Source of the DNA: Bemisia tabaci
Lineage: Eukaryota; Arthropoda; Insecta; Hemiptera; Aleyrodidae
DNA length: 64,000 nucleotides
NCBI RefSeq assembly: GCF_918797505.1
Contig: NC_092793.1
Span: 744,001 to 808,000, forward strand
Reading direction: 5' to 3'
The translations under genes and the position numbers were made by a program. This document shows, piece after piece, positions 11,301-22,566 of this stretch (the stretch's first letter is position 1; every line of letters begins with the position of its first letter). The notes under the pieces were generated by a model, which searched no databases, had not been told where the DNA came from, and saw nothing but the letters and a program-made list of their open reading frames with translations.

Positions 11301-12704
11301 AAAAATCTGAAACTGACAGTTAATATGACGAAAGTGACCTGGAAATTGAAGAACCAGCAACAAGAGTACTGCACTCAAACAAAGCAGTGCAACATATTGA
11401 TCCGGAACCATCCAATCAAAAAAACAAGAACTCGGATGTGCCACAAACTGATCTCACGAAAATTCCAGGACCATCTACAATACGCTGTAGAAAATACTTA
11501 GGTAGATACATGATTTGCATTTTACAACTTTGTATGCAGAGTATAATTTGCTCAAAAATTACCTGATTTGTGAAAATTAAGAAAACTCTGAAATGTCTTC
11601 ATTAAAACTTAAAAAAGCTATGCAAATGTAATAATACAGTCCGTCTACTTCTAAGAAAGCTTTTTTCCGTCCATTTTCCCTATTCCCGTCCAAAAAAAAG
11701 CAATTATTTATGAGAACTTATAGAAATTACCTGATTAATTATTAATGTTACTCGAAATATTACCGATGAAATCATTTACGTTTCATTCATAAAATGAATT
11801 GCGCCAGTAACGGGTAATTGCCAGAGTGAGGAGGGGGAGGGGGTAATTTGTGACATTTAATTATTAGGGGTTTTTTTGGGGGGGGGGATCACCTTCCAAT
11901 GAAATTTTACAATCTGACTCGTAAATAGGTCCCCTAGAAAAGTCCACAGAAGAGTAATTACGCAGATACTGGAGAACCCTGCCCATGCTCGGTTTAGCTT
12001 TTTTCAATGCGACTTCAAAAGCTTGTCAGTGCCGTCAAGGACTAAGAAAAATGAAGAAAACAGCAACTCCTAGTATTAGATTTGTTCCTCTATCAGTTTG
12101 ATAATTAAGATTTTTCACGTAGAGTCGCCCTGAGAAAAGTTACTCACGAGAAAAACGCAAGTTTCGCGAAATTCGAATTTTGGCGATTTTTTCAGCGCGC
12201 TCTGGCGGCTTAAATTTCAGTCAATTCAAAAAATTGATAAGAACATCTTTTCTTTAGAATTTCATGTACTTTAATTTTGAAAATAATTACTTTGGTAAAA
12301 ACATCAAAAAAAGGCGAGATATTTTCAAAAACCGGGATTTTAGGTCATTTTAAGGCTATTTTTTCAAAATGGCGGCTTTAGCGGCTAAGAAATCTTTACA
12401 CAAATGCGAAATTCGGATTCAGCGTCCAAAAATACATAGGTATCACTCATCAAAAAGTTTTCCGAGAAATTTTCCCCAAGAGCCCCTATTTAATGCCCAA
12501 TGGACCACTAGACAAGGTACGAATTTAAGCATTCTAATACATGTTTCCGAACCAGAATTTCACGCGGAACACGATTTGCGCAACGAAAATTACTGAAATC
12601 AACTCCTAAGGAAGATATTAACGTTTTTATTTCACATTGGTTATGAGGAATTTGAAAGGCCCGCTCACAAGAAACTCAAAGCTCTACGTAAGTCAAATCG
12701 CGCA
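11301..12704 (-). repeat. Right 1.4-kb inverted arm
   Basis: Reverse complement of 6840-8247. The pairing stops inward at AAAAATCTGAAACTGACAG and outward at CTACGTAAGTCAAATCGCGC. Confidence 0.9.
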
Positions 12705-13063
12705 CCACAACGGTTTCAGCGAGCCTCTCAATCGGGCAAACGTTCATTTCCCACCATGTGTTGTTCAAACTATAAGCAATTTGCTATAACTGAGCCAAAG
12801 TGTCAAGATTGACGTTGCCAGATTTTTATATCGCAGAGACTGTCATGATGACGTTTAGCGCGCGATGTGAATCACAAATAGCATTGAGTTTTCATGAGCG
12901 GGTGGTTTGATTTCACGCATCAAGAATCATTTAATTTCTTCGTGAGGAGTTGATTTCGGTAGTTTTTGTCGTGCGCATCGTGTTCTACGTGAAATTTCGG
13001 TTAAGAAACCTGTATCAGAATGCTGAAATTCGTACCATGTCTAGTGGTCCATTGCCTGGACTA

Positions 13064-13080
13064 CCCCCCCCCCCCCCCCC
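13064..13080 (+). repeat. Poly-C tract, right border of the 6.6-kb element
   Basis: Seventeen Cs follow ATTGCCTGGACT and one A. This is the counterpart of the poly-C at 6443-6465, in the same strand orientation. Confidence 0.9.
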
Positions 13081-13580
13081 ACGTTTGTGGAACTGTGTGG
13101 AAATTTTAGTATGCTGTTTAGGTAGTACAACTAGAGAGACTCCCGCAAAAAAGCTTTGGTCGCAATTTATTCTAACGCTATTTTGACCTGACCTCTGCTC
13201 AAAAATAATCAAGGAAAATTCCTGTAAGCAATATGTCCTCTTTAGTTTTCAATAATGCAAGAATTAGAAATTGCTAAACAAGTTCAGTAATAAGATGACG
13301 CTCAATATTTTAGACTTGAAAAGTATTGCATGTTAATTTAAGAGCATAGACTAATGTAAATAATTCTTTCCTCCTCAGAACATGACACTTTATATTTTGC
13401 TGTTCATTTTTCCTTTTCATGCATGTAATATCGGCAACCTGAAAAGAGGAGGGTGACAGCAGTCACAGGCTGGACGGCAGACTGGGACTCAATGCCAGCA
13501 CTTTATGTTGCCATATTGTACAAAAATGCCTTTTCCGAAGCATGGAACACTGTAATTTACTGCCAATGTTCTGTTTTTAG

Positions 13581-13721
13581 GTGTTGATCCTTTAATTATG
13601 TCGTTCGAAAAAACCAACTTAACTGGTGAAAGAATGACTTGGGTTAAATCGGTTCAAAGAGTCATCCATGACCATGATGTTAAAGCTCTAGCAGTGGTTG
13701 ACAATCAGCTGTTTTCAGCAG
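13581..13721 (+). CDS. Utp4: Utp4 exon (GVDP ... LFSAG region)
   Basis: The acceptor TTTTTAG precedes GTGTTGATCC, and the donor is CAG|GTAATT. The exon enters in phase 2 and leaves after the first base of a Gly codon completed by the next exon. It encodes a VDP motif, then SVQRVIHDHDVKAL, typical of the propeller-junction strand of cirhin where the family has a conserved H-x-HDV. An internal ATG at 13598 is not the protein start, because the frame is open upstream to the acceptor and the family has several hundred residues before this point. Confidence 0.88.
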
Positions 13722-15540
13722 GTAATTTTTACAACTTACAAGTCAAAATGAGTTCATATTCATCTCCATTACTCATTTCATTACACTGCACCTCTAAGGC
13801 AAGGTGAATAAAAGACTTTTTTTGTCTTAATAGGAATAGCTAAAATCCAGCCTCAAATGTGTTTAAACTCTTGTGGGTAAAATTCCAGCATACTGCACCA
13901 CCTCTATTATGAAATTCTGGGCTTTGAAAGGGATGAATATCAAAACATACATCTTTTGAAAAGGAATCATGAATCCTCAAGGAACTTAACAAGTCAAGGT
14001 CCTCTGGGCAAAAATTTCAAATATTCTGATGTGGAGAGAAAGAAAAGAAAGAAAAGTTAGAAGTTAGTTTGAAATGAAAATATTTAGGTCTCAAATAGCT
14101 TTTTTCCCACCTTGCGGAAGAAATTTTGAACTCGTGAGAATTTTGACATTTTGACACACTATTCATCGTGAAAGTAATGAGTTCTGAGTGCAAGAATGTT
14201 TCTATCGGTTTTTACGAACCCTTTAGTGTTCAACCACAAATAACGAACTAGAATCATTCAGAATTACTGAAGTGTTTCTGTTATCACCTACAGGCGCATT
14301 AATGTGCCATACCGTTTGAGGTGTAGCGACCATAAGACATGTGTAACAACAACACTGTGGTGATATTGCAAACTTTTATTTCGCTAAATGCTTTGATGTA
14401 CGTTAAAACTGAATTTTGGATCTAAGGGTTGAAACTTGTTGATAGCATGAAGAATTGTCAAACAGTCGAAATTCATAATGTTCTAAATTCCTTACTCAGA
14501 GTGGCAAAAAAGGCTGTTTTGGGTGATGAAAATTGTCATTTCGAACTTACTCCTTCCTTGGCACATCAAAACGGTTGAAGTTTTTAGCCACAGGGCCGTA
14601 ATTCTTTAAGTTTTTTGAGAGTTGACATTCAAAATTTTTCCAGAAATGCTTATTTTTATTTTTATCTCCTGAATTGCATGGAGCTCCATATCAGGGGTGA
14701 CGTGGAGGGTTGAAACTCTCTACTCACAAGTTTTACCATATTTTATGCCAATTTTTTGCCACTAGGATGAAAACGAAGAAACATACCCATCTCGACTTTT
14801 CCTGTGCACTCCCTCCTGGTACTAAGAAAAAAAAATGGAATTTTTCTTTGGGAAATGAGCTTTAACATCTCCATAGTCAATATTAAGGTTTTGATACTGC
14901 TGCTTACAGAAAGATTTCTTAAACCATTTTTTCTCTCCAAAGAAAGAAAAAAAAAAAAAACCTAAAAATATGATACATGTTCTTAATGGCTGTGGATGGA
15001 AATTTTATTTTCAAAAATCACAGTTTCAAAGCCAAAAAATGTCTAAATTTTACATTACATCGTTTAGAATGCAGCATTTGGATCCAAGTCAGATACACTC
15101 TTTTGCTGCCTTGGGCCGACAATAGTTCGCTGCCCTAAATTCTGGTAGTGATGATGACCTATGAAGACTTGAAAAGAAAAAAAAAAAAAAAAACAAGAAG
15201 ACATCCCAACATGAATATGTTGGAAAAGCATGCCAAACAACTGAAATATTGGAGACATACTGTTTTCATGTCTTTGTTATTTGTTTCAATAGGCACTTTT
15301 TGCTAAACTTACGAAAAAATATTAATCATGAATGTTGAATGTAAATGAACTTAAGTGAAGAAAGAAAATAACATCATTTATATGGGTGAACATGTGGCTG
15401 ATTGTTTGGAGAAAGTATATTCCAGTATTTTTGTTTAACATATTAACTCACAAGAAAATGTTCATACATTTTTTTATCTAGTATAAATTATTTTCAATTA
15501 TTTTTTTGATAGTGGGTCTTAAATACAATCAATAAAAAAA
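13722..15540. other. Utp4 intron, no element recognised
   Basis: AT-rich intronic sequence with homopolymer A runs (about 14829 and 14946). No reading frame, hairpin or repeat copy was recognised here. Confidence 0.5.
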
Positions 15541-15634
15541 GTCTTCCTGGTGGGACTCAAACGCCTGCCTCGGTACTTGGATCTCACACATGCACGCGAG
15601 CGGTGGTCCAGACGACTGAGCTATCGCAACTTGC
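15541..15634 (-). repeat. tRNA-like sequence with A and B boxes (SINE head or tRNA pseudogene)
   Basis: On the minus strand, GATAGCTCAGTCGTCTGGA matches a tRNA D-arm/A box and GTTTGAGTCCCACC matches a B box, about 60 bp apart. A possible 5-bp anticodon stem (CTCGC/GTGAG) has an 8-nt loop. The T-stem pairs poorly and the acceptor stem is not convincing, so a functional tRNA is unlikely. A run of Ts, read in this direction, follows the B-box end at about 15540, as a Pol III terminator would. Confidence 0.55.
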
Positions 15635-15639
15635 AATGA

Positions 15640-16286
15640 TGTGGCGAAGTATTAGACTCGTAGACAGACTCGTGTTTAGAGGGCGGAGCTTGGCTCCAGC
15701 GCCCCAGACCAGCTACGTAATAACAGAGAATATAAACGCACTTCTGTATAAGCCATAGTCAGCACATGCTTTTATGTGTCTCGAGGTTCACCCCAGAATG
15801 CAGTTACTGCTATTCCGCTATCTTGGCAGTTGAGTTGCCTTTTCAAGAAATAAATCAATCAATCGTTTAAAAGGAAGTTCCGATTTTGGCTTTTCATGAA
15901 TTAAATTAATCAATCGTTACAATGAAGTTCCGATTTTGGCTTCTGTAGCTGTAATGAATGGGTCCTCCAGAGCAGTTTTACACCTTGTACAGTGCTCATT
16001 ATTTTTTTTTTTATTCTCAAAAAAGGTTGTTCCAAAAACGCCGATTTTGCCCCCCCCCCCCTCCTGGATTTGGCCCTAACTTTGCTCTGATGTTGTACTA
16101 GGCGTCCCCGATGCCTGGGCAAAATTTCAGCCTCCTTGGATAATTAGAAGGGAGATGGCCTCTCAAGAGCCAGCCTAACGGTCACCTGCTTTTGATCGAA
16201 CAAGGACTTAAATAAAAAACGCTCATTGGCTATAAAGTCGCGGCAGCTTAAGCTTCTAAATTTGAGTTTTTTCAGCAAAGAAAAGG
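15640..16286. other. Intron with short direct repeat and poly-C
   Basis: 15640-15860 is GC-richer than its flanks, with a TATAAA and an AATAAAT; it could be a solo LTR or SINE body, but no boundaries are clear. 15863-15945 contains two direct copies of AATCAATCGTT...AAGTTCCGATTTTGGCTT about 55 bp apart. A C-run lies at 16051-16060. No gene is seen. Confidence 0.4.
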
Positions 16287-16545
16287 TTATTTGAAGTTTC
16301 TGTCAAATAAAATAATACAGTTTCGATGGGAAAAGATTCTCAAGGGTTTTTCCTGAAAAGTCGATTCTGTTTTTTGGTGAATGACCATGAAGGTTTGAGA
16401 GTATAACAGGTCAAACACGAAAAAACGGATCCAACGGAGAAAAAATTTGGACCGCCCATTGAATAGCATTGGTTTATTGGTGTACTGTACTATGGTACAA
16501 TGGTACATCCGAGTGATTTCAGTAAGCGAGCCCTACTGGCATGCT
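16287..16545 (-). repeat. Interspersed repeat family B, copy 1
   Basis: The reverse complement resembles 54231-54475: both run from GCCAGTAGGGCTC through CAGxxTGTCCAAAT to TTTGACAGAAAC/TTTCTGTCAAATA. Two copies in opposite orientation 38 kb apart indicate a dispersed element. Its class is unknown and it has no coding capacity. Confidence 0.65.
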
Positions 16546-17132
16546 TAAAAAGAGACAAAAAGACCACGAGCCAAGAGACTTTTGAAATTGTCCGCCATAT
16601 GCTGCGACTCATCCGTCCCCCCCCCCCCCCCCCCATCCGGCCCTGGTTTGAATTGTAACTGCATTAGTATCATTCTCTAAGCATGGCCAAACAAAATATC
16701 GAAAAAGAAATTTTTTTTTCTCTTTTTTCAGTTAAGTTTCTTGGAAATGAATTTAACCATTTGTCAACTTGAAGCAAGGACATACTTAGAGACTCATAAA
16801 GAAAAGAGGTATCAAACTCTCAATCCAACTCTGAATATTATTTGTTTAGATAACTCAGCCCCTCCTCCTCTCCTTCTATTTTATATTTTCATTTGACTAT
16901 TTCAAAGAAAGAGAACATTCCTGTTGTAAGTTGACTCAGTTTTACAGAGCTCTATTTTGAAATCGAAAAACGAAAAGCTGTGTGTAACTTTGTTAGGGGT
17001 ACACAAATGAATTGAGTGCTATAATGAATGTCTTGTGTGTCGCAACAGCCCAGTATTTCGGTAAAAACTTCTTAACACTCCAATTTTACTCATGTTTTTT
17101 GATCTGATGGTGAATTTCTATTTCTTTACTTT
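16546..17132. other. Utp4 intron, poly-C only
   Basis: A 16-C run starts at about 16618 and is followed by ATCCGGCCCTGG. Otherwise this is featureless AT-rich intron with no gene or repeat copy recognised. Confidence 0.5.
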
Positions 17133-17140
17133 GTAAATTT

Positions 17141-17979
17141 TAGGGGTGTACGAATGTTTGGGAATCATGAATAACCGACCCGACTGACTCGCGAACAAAC
17201 CGACTTTTGCGAATATTCGCGCCCTCACAAATAAGGAATTTTCGAAGCGACTTTTCCGCATATTTGCGCCTTCCAGAGTATCGAATTGCCGAGTGGCAAT
17301 CGTGAAACGTTGCTAGCATCGAGAGATCCATCCGAGAGATCGCGAACCTCGGACTTCCTTTGATCTTTACCGACTTAGCTGAATTTACGAACAGCGCGCG
17401 CAATTGCGGTTTGCCCGCATATTTCAAACCGTTTCAAAATGGCCGGAAATTGGCAACTTCGGTTTTTTGCCGATAGATTTGACTGACAGTTGTATCCCAT
17501 AGTATTTTGGCACGAAAAAAAAGAATCTGACGTTAGATTTTGAAAAAACTGAGGTTGTCATTTTGTGGCCACTTTGAACTTTAACCGGTTGCCAATTTTA
17601 AAAATTCGGTTTTTTTTTAAAAAAAAATCTATTGTCAAATTTGCTTTTCTCGCGTCTAATTACTTCTAGATACTGAGTTTCAGACAAATCCGAGTTGCCA
17701 ATTATTTTTGGTTGCTTCAAGAGTACTACATAGTGAAAGTTCAGGTATATGAGCAAATGGGAAACTAAAAAAAAATCAATCACACTTAGGTATTTGTCAA
17801 CTTTTGTAATATCTGCAAATTTTCGTTCTTAAAATAGTGGTGGTAAATCATTTGCACTACTATGCATAGTTGTGAATGATTTACTTAAATTATTCGCTAT
17901 TCGCTTTGTATTCGTCAATAGTTGGCAAAATTATTTGCTATTTGCTTCGTTTGCGAAATTCAATATTTGCACAGCCCTA
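17141..17979. mobile_element. hAT-type MITE, 839 bp
   Basis: It starts TAGGGGTGTACGAAT and ends TTGCACAGCCCTA, as hAT termini do. The flanks GTAAATTT (17133-17140) and GTAATTTT (17980-17987) form an 8-bp target-site duplication with one mismatch. Internal sequence is rich in GCGAATATTCGC-type words, and a related element lies at 29979-30757. The middle (17436-17615) contains the AAAATGGCCG...TTGCCGATxGATTTG motif also seen in the repeats at 32830-33180. No transposase. Confidence 0.75.
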
Positions 17980-18194
17980 GTAATTTTGTATTTATTCAAG
18001 ATCTCCCAATTACGCATGGCCTGCAAATGTCTTGGTATTCTAGGAAGTAATTAAGTTTCTTCTGGCCTTCCTCATTTTTACAATATGGGTCAAAATATTC
18101 CATATTTTTGAGTTTTTTATTAGGATGATGCATAACTTAGATACCTAAATACTGGAATACACAATTATGTTCACTCATTTCTTAATATTCTCAG

Positions 18195-18316
18195 GTATAG
18201 ATGGCTATTTGGCTCTTAGTGGTTTTGTGCGTTACAATGATCACTCTTTCTCAGCTCAAGTTCGGCCCTATCAGCAAAGCAACAAATTACTTTACAAATA
18301 TCCTCCTTTATTGCAG
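18195..18316 (+). CDS. Utp4: Utp4 exon (GIDGYLALSGF ... PPLLQ)
   Basis: Acceptor TTCTCAG and donor CAG|GTATGT. Two bases complete the Gly codon begun at 13721, then exactly 40 codons follow, ending in phase 0. This corresponds to the conserved G-x-D-x-x-L turn that follows the HDV strand in cirhin. Confidence 0.88.
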
Positions 18317-18351
18317 GTATGTAGTCAAGTTTATTGTACGCTCATAAATTG

Positions 18352-18975
18352 AAAGGACCCCGCACACCTCTTATGGGAAGCTGCACCATGACGAATTGCC
18401 TTCTGACTTATGTCATTCGATTCTCCTCAAGATGCTGATCAAAAGTTATAATTGCAACAACTTTTTACGATGCACCGTTTTCGCAAAAAACCTAAGAGAA
18501 GATTCAATTATTCGGCGATAAAAAGCCAGAAAGATTCCTCATATCAGTACTCGAGTGAACAAATCAGGGGAACTCCCGCACTGAGCGGCAGTCTTATCTC
18601 GGATTCCACTCGCCGTTTTGCTCGACTATCCAAATCAGATTCTTGAGGAGCATAAGAACAGGAAAGTCTGAACGTCTACCTGGCGAGTGCGGGAGGGAGA
18701 TAGTCCCTGAGTCGGCAGGTACAGATAAGAAGACGGACACGCGCTACGTTTTTTCCTTATTTACATCGGGCCTGTCCTCAAATACTTTGTTTCTTTTTAT
18801 TCATAGTCGCCGAATAGTTTGAATCTTCTCTTAGGTTTTTTGCGAAAACGGTGTATCGTAGAAAGTTGGCGCAATTATAACTTTTGATCAGCATCTTGAG
18901 GAGAATTGAATGACATAAGTCAGAAGGCAATCCATCATGGTGCAGCTTCCCATAAGAGGTGTGCGGGGTCCTTTT
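18352..18975. mobile_element. MITE, family A copy 2
   Basis: The left end AAAGGACCCCGCACACCTC and the right end GTGCGGGGTCCTTTTT are inverted copies. Pairing runs inward about 170 bp, to the CCTAAGAGAAGATTCAA / TTGAATCTTCTCTTAGG pair. It is the same family as 893-1423, and arm identity is higher here, so this copy is probably younger. The asymmetric centre (about 18530-18790) is GC-richer and carries no gene. It begins only 35 bp after the Utp4 exon end. Confidence 0.8.
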
Positions 18976-19967
18976 TAGGCCCCGAAAGGACTTAAATAAG
19001 TCATTATGCACTGAAGCTTTTTACAACTACAGAATTTCCGGAAGGAAACTCCTGATTGCATCTAAGGCACTGCATCGCAAATTGCTATCCCAATAATTGA
19101 TGTTTTTGGCGTTTTGATGATTTTTTTTATTGACGAAGCAGTCACGCTAGAGGCCCGAAAATTTTAGATAGTAGCCTTCTAATACACTAATTTTGATATA
19201 AATTAAATATAACATGAATTTAGTGTTGGTTTGATGATTTTATCAAATGCTTTTGCCCCCTGGACTCCTGAAGTTGACATTTTCTGCAACGGCCGATTTT
19301 GCTCTGTTTTCTAAGGTCGGTTTCCATACCTGCCTCTTCGCGTGGCAATAATTGACACAAATATGAATGCTCGGATCTTTTTCTAGAGTGTATGAAGAAC
19401 ATATTTCACTATTAAAAAGTTAAATTTACTCAATTTTATACGTTGTTATGTCTGATCAAAGATGACCCTTCCGAAAATAAGAAAATAAAAGTTTGAATAT
19501 ACTTTAATAAATTTCGCCGCATTTCGCCGTCCAATCATGTATATAGCGTGTTCCATTGATCCCTCAGGATGAGGAATCCGTCGTATTTGGCTGCCACCAG
19601 CTGCCAATTTGAGAGTTACATCGATTTTTGTCCGAAAAAGTGAGGACAGAATTCGCTGTTTCTCTACATCTTGCTGGATTATCTTGGCGTCTTAATACAC
19701 TTAGTCGGATTTTCATTTTAAAACTTGATGTACTTACAGTATTTTCATCGTAGAATTCAATTTTGACCTGACTTTTGCCCATTTTTTGGCCAAAATTCAT
19801 TATTCGAGAGGTTTGTAGAGGTTTCCCTGCCTCGCGATCGAGGTGGGGAAACAGAGCTGTTTTTGTTTTTATCTTTTTTGATTGTTTGGCATTTTAAGGA
19901 GAAAATAAAAATGTGGAATGTTCTATCAATACCTTTGAATGAATTATTCATCATAGTAGGGGTTACA
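18976..19967. other. Utp4 intron with a diverged repeat
   Basis: 19736-19775, reverse-complemented, resembles units of the array at 20700-21300 and the stretch near 10940 (GTCAAAATTGAATTCTACGATGAAAAT against the GGTCAAAATCGAATTCTATG form). The sequence may therefore be an older, inverted member of that family. No gene is seen. Confidence 0.35.
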
Positions 19968-20229
19968 CCCCCGGACTACTTCGCAGCCCAACCTCCCGAA
20001 GCGCTTGGCGCTTCAGGCGTCGTATAGATAAAATCCTATACAAAGCGTTGGAAGTGTCCCGACTGATTCTTAGGTATCGTGATTCGTGATATGAGATGGA
20101 CTGATTTACGGTACAATTTAATCTCGTTGACAGTGTTGATCGTTTAGTTTTCAGTTTTGTTTATAGGTTTTGTGCCCTGCAATGGCTATGTATAAACTTA
20201 AATTTGTATAAAGTCTGAAGCAAAACAAA

Positions 20230-20269
<40 letters not shown>
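19968..20269 (+). mobile_element. 5'-truncated LINE 3' end with poly-A
   Basis: A run of 39 As at 20231-20269 ends the segment. The short frame before TAG at about 20028 reads QPPEALGASG, resembling NPEALALLE near the C-terminus of the Jockey-like ORF2 at 23338-24027, and the DNA (GAAGCGCTTGGCGCTTC against GAAGCGCTTGCGCTTCTGG) is similar. It is therefore probably a severely truncated insertion of a related LINE in the opposite orientation. Confidence 0.6.
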
Positions 20270-20271
<2 letters not shown>

Positions 20272-20699
20272 ATGTACATTGATATCTCTCTATAAATATT
20301 TTAAATTATAGGTTTGAAATTGTTTCTTGGAATCACATAAAACTAGAATTTTTCATTGGTCTCAGAAGGTAACGGTAATACGATATTTTTTTCATAATGG
20401 ATGTAGAAGTATGAGCATTCGTCACATTGAGAGACACATAGTATCGATAAAAATAGCTTCTTTTTGTCTTTTGATCGAGCAATTGAAATAAAAGTCATAT
20501 CAAATGTTTATTCCTCAATGAAAATATCACAGGAAATCAATAGTTGCAACATAAAATGTCAATCGGAACAGATAAAATCTCTGCGTAAATTTATCTTGTG
20601 CATTCCGATCGATTTTTTAAATAAAATCCTTCAATAGCACGTATGCATATGAAAAAATAACAAAAGTAAGCTCAAAAATTGGTTCTAAGATGAAAGTAT

Positions 20700-21300
20700 G
20701 ATCGTTCATCAACGATTCAACACGTATATTTTTTACCAGAACGAGGTAAGTCTATCTTCGAGTAACTTTTCTTTTTTATCAGAAGTTTGAAAAAAAACAA
20801 AGTAGTGTAATTACGTCGACATACGAACAATTCTAATGTCAAAAATGAATTCTATGTTCAAAATACCATGATTGTAACAAGTTTCAACATGAAATTCCGA
20901 CAAGAATGATTAAAATTTACCTTTGAGCAACTTATCTTTTTATATTCCCGCCGAAAGTTTGGAAACTCCCAAAAATCGAGCATTTACATTAACATATCAA
21001 GAAAAGTAAAGTCAGAAATGAATTTTACGATCAAAATGCCACAAGCCCGCGAAGTTTCAACACGATATGCCCACAGGAACGAGTAAAATTCATTTTTGAG
21101 TAACTTATCTTTTCACGTTTCTACTGAAAGTTAGAAAGAACCCCCAAAATTATGTATTTCCGTCTATAAATCAAGTGAAGAAAGGTCAAAAATAAATTCT
21201 GCGATCGAAACACCATGTGATGCCCAAGTTTCATCACGAAATGCCCATTGGAACGAGTGGAATAGTCGAAACAAGTTGGGGAGCAAGGCGATGACCGGGC
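20700..21300 (+). repeat. Tandem array, ~175-bp unit
   Basis: At least three diverged units: AAGTTTCAACATGAAATTCC at 20879 recurs in variant form near 21050 and 21228, each followed by GAACGAGTxxAA, TTTGAGTAACTTATCTTTT and CGAAAGTTxGxAA. The last unit ends in ATGACCGGGCATTCCC, a sequence also found near 11255. No coding is conserved across units. Confidence 0.7.
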
Positions 21301-22296
21301 ATTCCCATTAATCGTTCCACCGTGCGGTGTATGAACTGGAGGTAGTCGACTTCTAATAGCATAGTTTTGACAAAAAATGCTGGGAGATTTATAACAGTCG
21401 ATAAAGTAGACGAAAATAACTATTTTTCGATGCCAGGATTTTGGGTTTGAGGCATTGCTGCACCTTTGCATGGGCTCCGTCCAGTAAAATATTTGGCATA
21501 AAGTCTACCTAGGACTAGTACTTTGAAAATATGAAACATTCAGAAAAATCCAGGTGGGGCCGGAAAAGGCCCTAATTGATACTCTTCCTTTCACAAATGT
21601 GCGATGCGGCAGCACTCAAACTTTACCTATAAATCTGAAATTTTGTCAAAAGTGTTTTCTAACCAAATGGAACACTTTTATAACCATAGAACGTAGCTTT
21701 TTGGGGGTCAAACTTTTTTTGGGACACCCTAGTATGCATCTTATCAATACGTTCATTATCAATGACGTCATTCATGTCTATATTCAGTCACAACCCAGCC
21801 AAGAATCCCAAATTTTGTTGCTGTTTTGAATGCTATTTTCTCAGTTTTCCTACTGGATTACTTGTGGTGCTTCTGACACAAAGTGATCTCTAGAGTGATT
21901 GCTAAGTTGCAGTAAGTGAATCAATAGTGGGACTGTAAAAGATAACAAGTGTGCCTATATAGTCTAAAGCATTTAACAAACATCCATGTATTCTGGATCT
22001 AATCCACGAAAGGAAAATTATCAAAACAATGCTAAAATCAGGGGAAACGATAATAAAAATTCTCAATTCAGAACCTGAGGAATTAAAACTTTTTGGCTGT
22101 AATTTTGACAATTCTCCATCATGTCTATCCTTAAATATTATCCGAATTACCTGTACATTATTCCAAAAAAAAAAAAATCCAAATTCGATCCATTGAAAAC
22201 GTAACTCACAACTGTACTTAATATCTGGTCAACTGGCTGCTTTAGATGATCATTTTTTCACTGTTTTTTTTATCCATATTTCTTTGTTTCTTACAG
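21301..22296. other. Utp4 intron, nothing recognised
   Basis: AT-rich, with short open frames (21554-21829 plus, 21902-22111 minus) that show no family motif. The pyrimidine-rich stretch before 22296 belongs to the acceptor of the next exon. Confidence 0.5.
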
Positions 22297-22566
22297 CCTC
22301 CGCGAGCAGTTATCTCGGAAAGCAAACGCTGCATTCTGCTTAAATACAAAACTAAATTAGAAGTTTGGAAGCTAGGCTCTGCCAATTCAAGTTATGGTGC
22401 AAGAGATCCAGAAAAGATAAACCTAGAAATTCAAGAGGAGCCCAAAAAAATGCTAGAACTTCATTCTGTTCAAAAACAAAGGATTAGATGCTGTGCATTC
22501 TCTCCGGATGGAAATTTAATTGCTTATTCTACAGATTTCAAGCTTCACTTGTTCAAGTTAGAAATT
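22297..22566 (+). CDS. Utp4: Utp4 exon (PPRAVISESKR ... HLFKLEI)
   Basis: Acceptor TTCTTACAG, donor ATT|GTAAGT. It has ninety codons and is phase 0 at both ends. It encodes CILLKYKTKLEVWKLG, matching the family's h-x-x-x-x-x-x-LExWxLG strand, then a charged linker. RIRCCAFSPDGNLIAYST follows, a clear WD40-type turn with the SPDG motif. This is the strongest single exon for the Utp4 call. Confidence 0.92.

Larger units (their letters stand above)
6466..13062. mobile_element. 6.6-kb palindromic composite element bounded by poly-C
   Basis: The outer ends are AGTCCAGGCAAT (6466) and its exact reverse complement ATTGCCTGGACT (ending 13062). Inside lie inverted arms 6840-8247 and 11301-12704, about 1.4 kb each and nearly identical. 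A third copy of the arm's outer module sits in direct orientation just outside each arm: 6484-6610 repeats 7060-7185 (AAAACTTTTTGATGAGTGAT), and 12945-13062 repeats the module at 6930-7045 on the same strand. The interior holds a decayed cysteine-rich ORF, a 350-bp tandem duplication and a poly-C run. Both outer ends abut poly-C in the same orientation, as expected for insertion into a C tract with duplication of target sequence. The superfamily is unknown to me. Confidence 0.6.

Noticed and set aside
11268..12596. Open frames identical to ones at 6946-8284
   Set aside because: They are the mirror copies of inverted-arm sequence, not duplicated genes; no family motif and no splice or start context.
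1..13580. Upstream Utp4 exons
   Set aside because: I looked for acceptor-bounded stretches encoding the N-terminal WD40 repeats and found none I could support; they may be upstream of the window.
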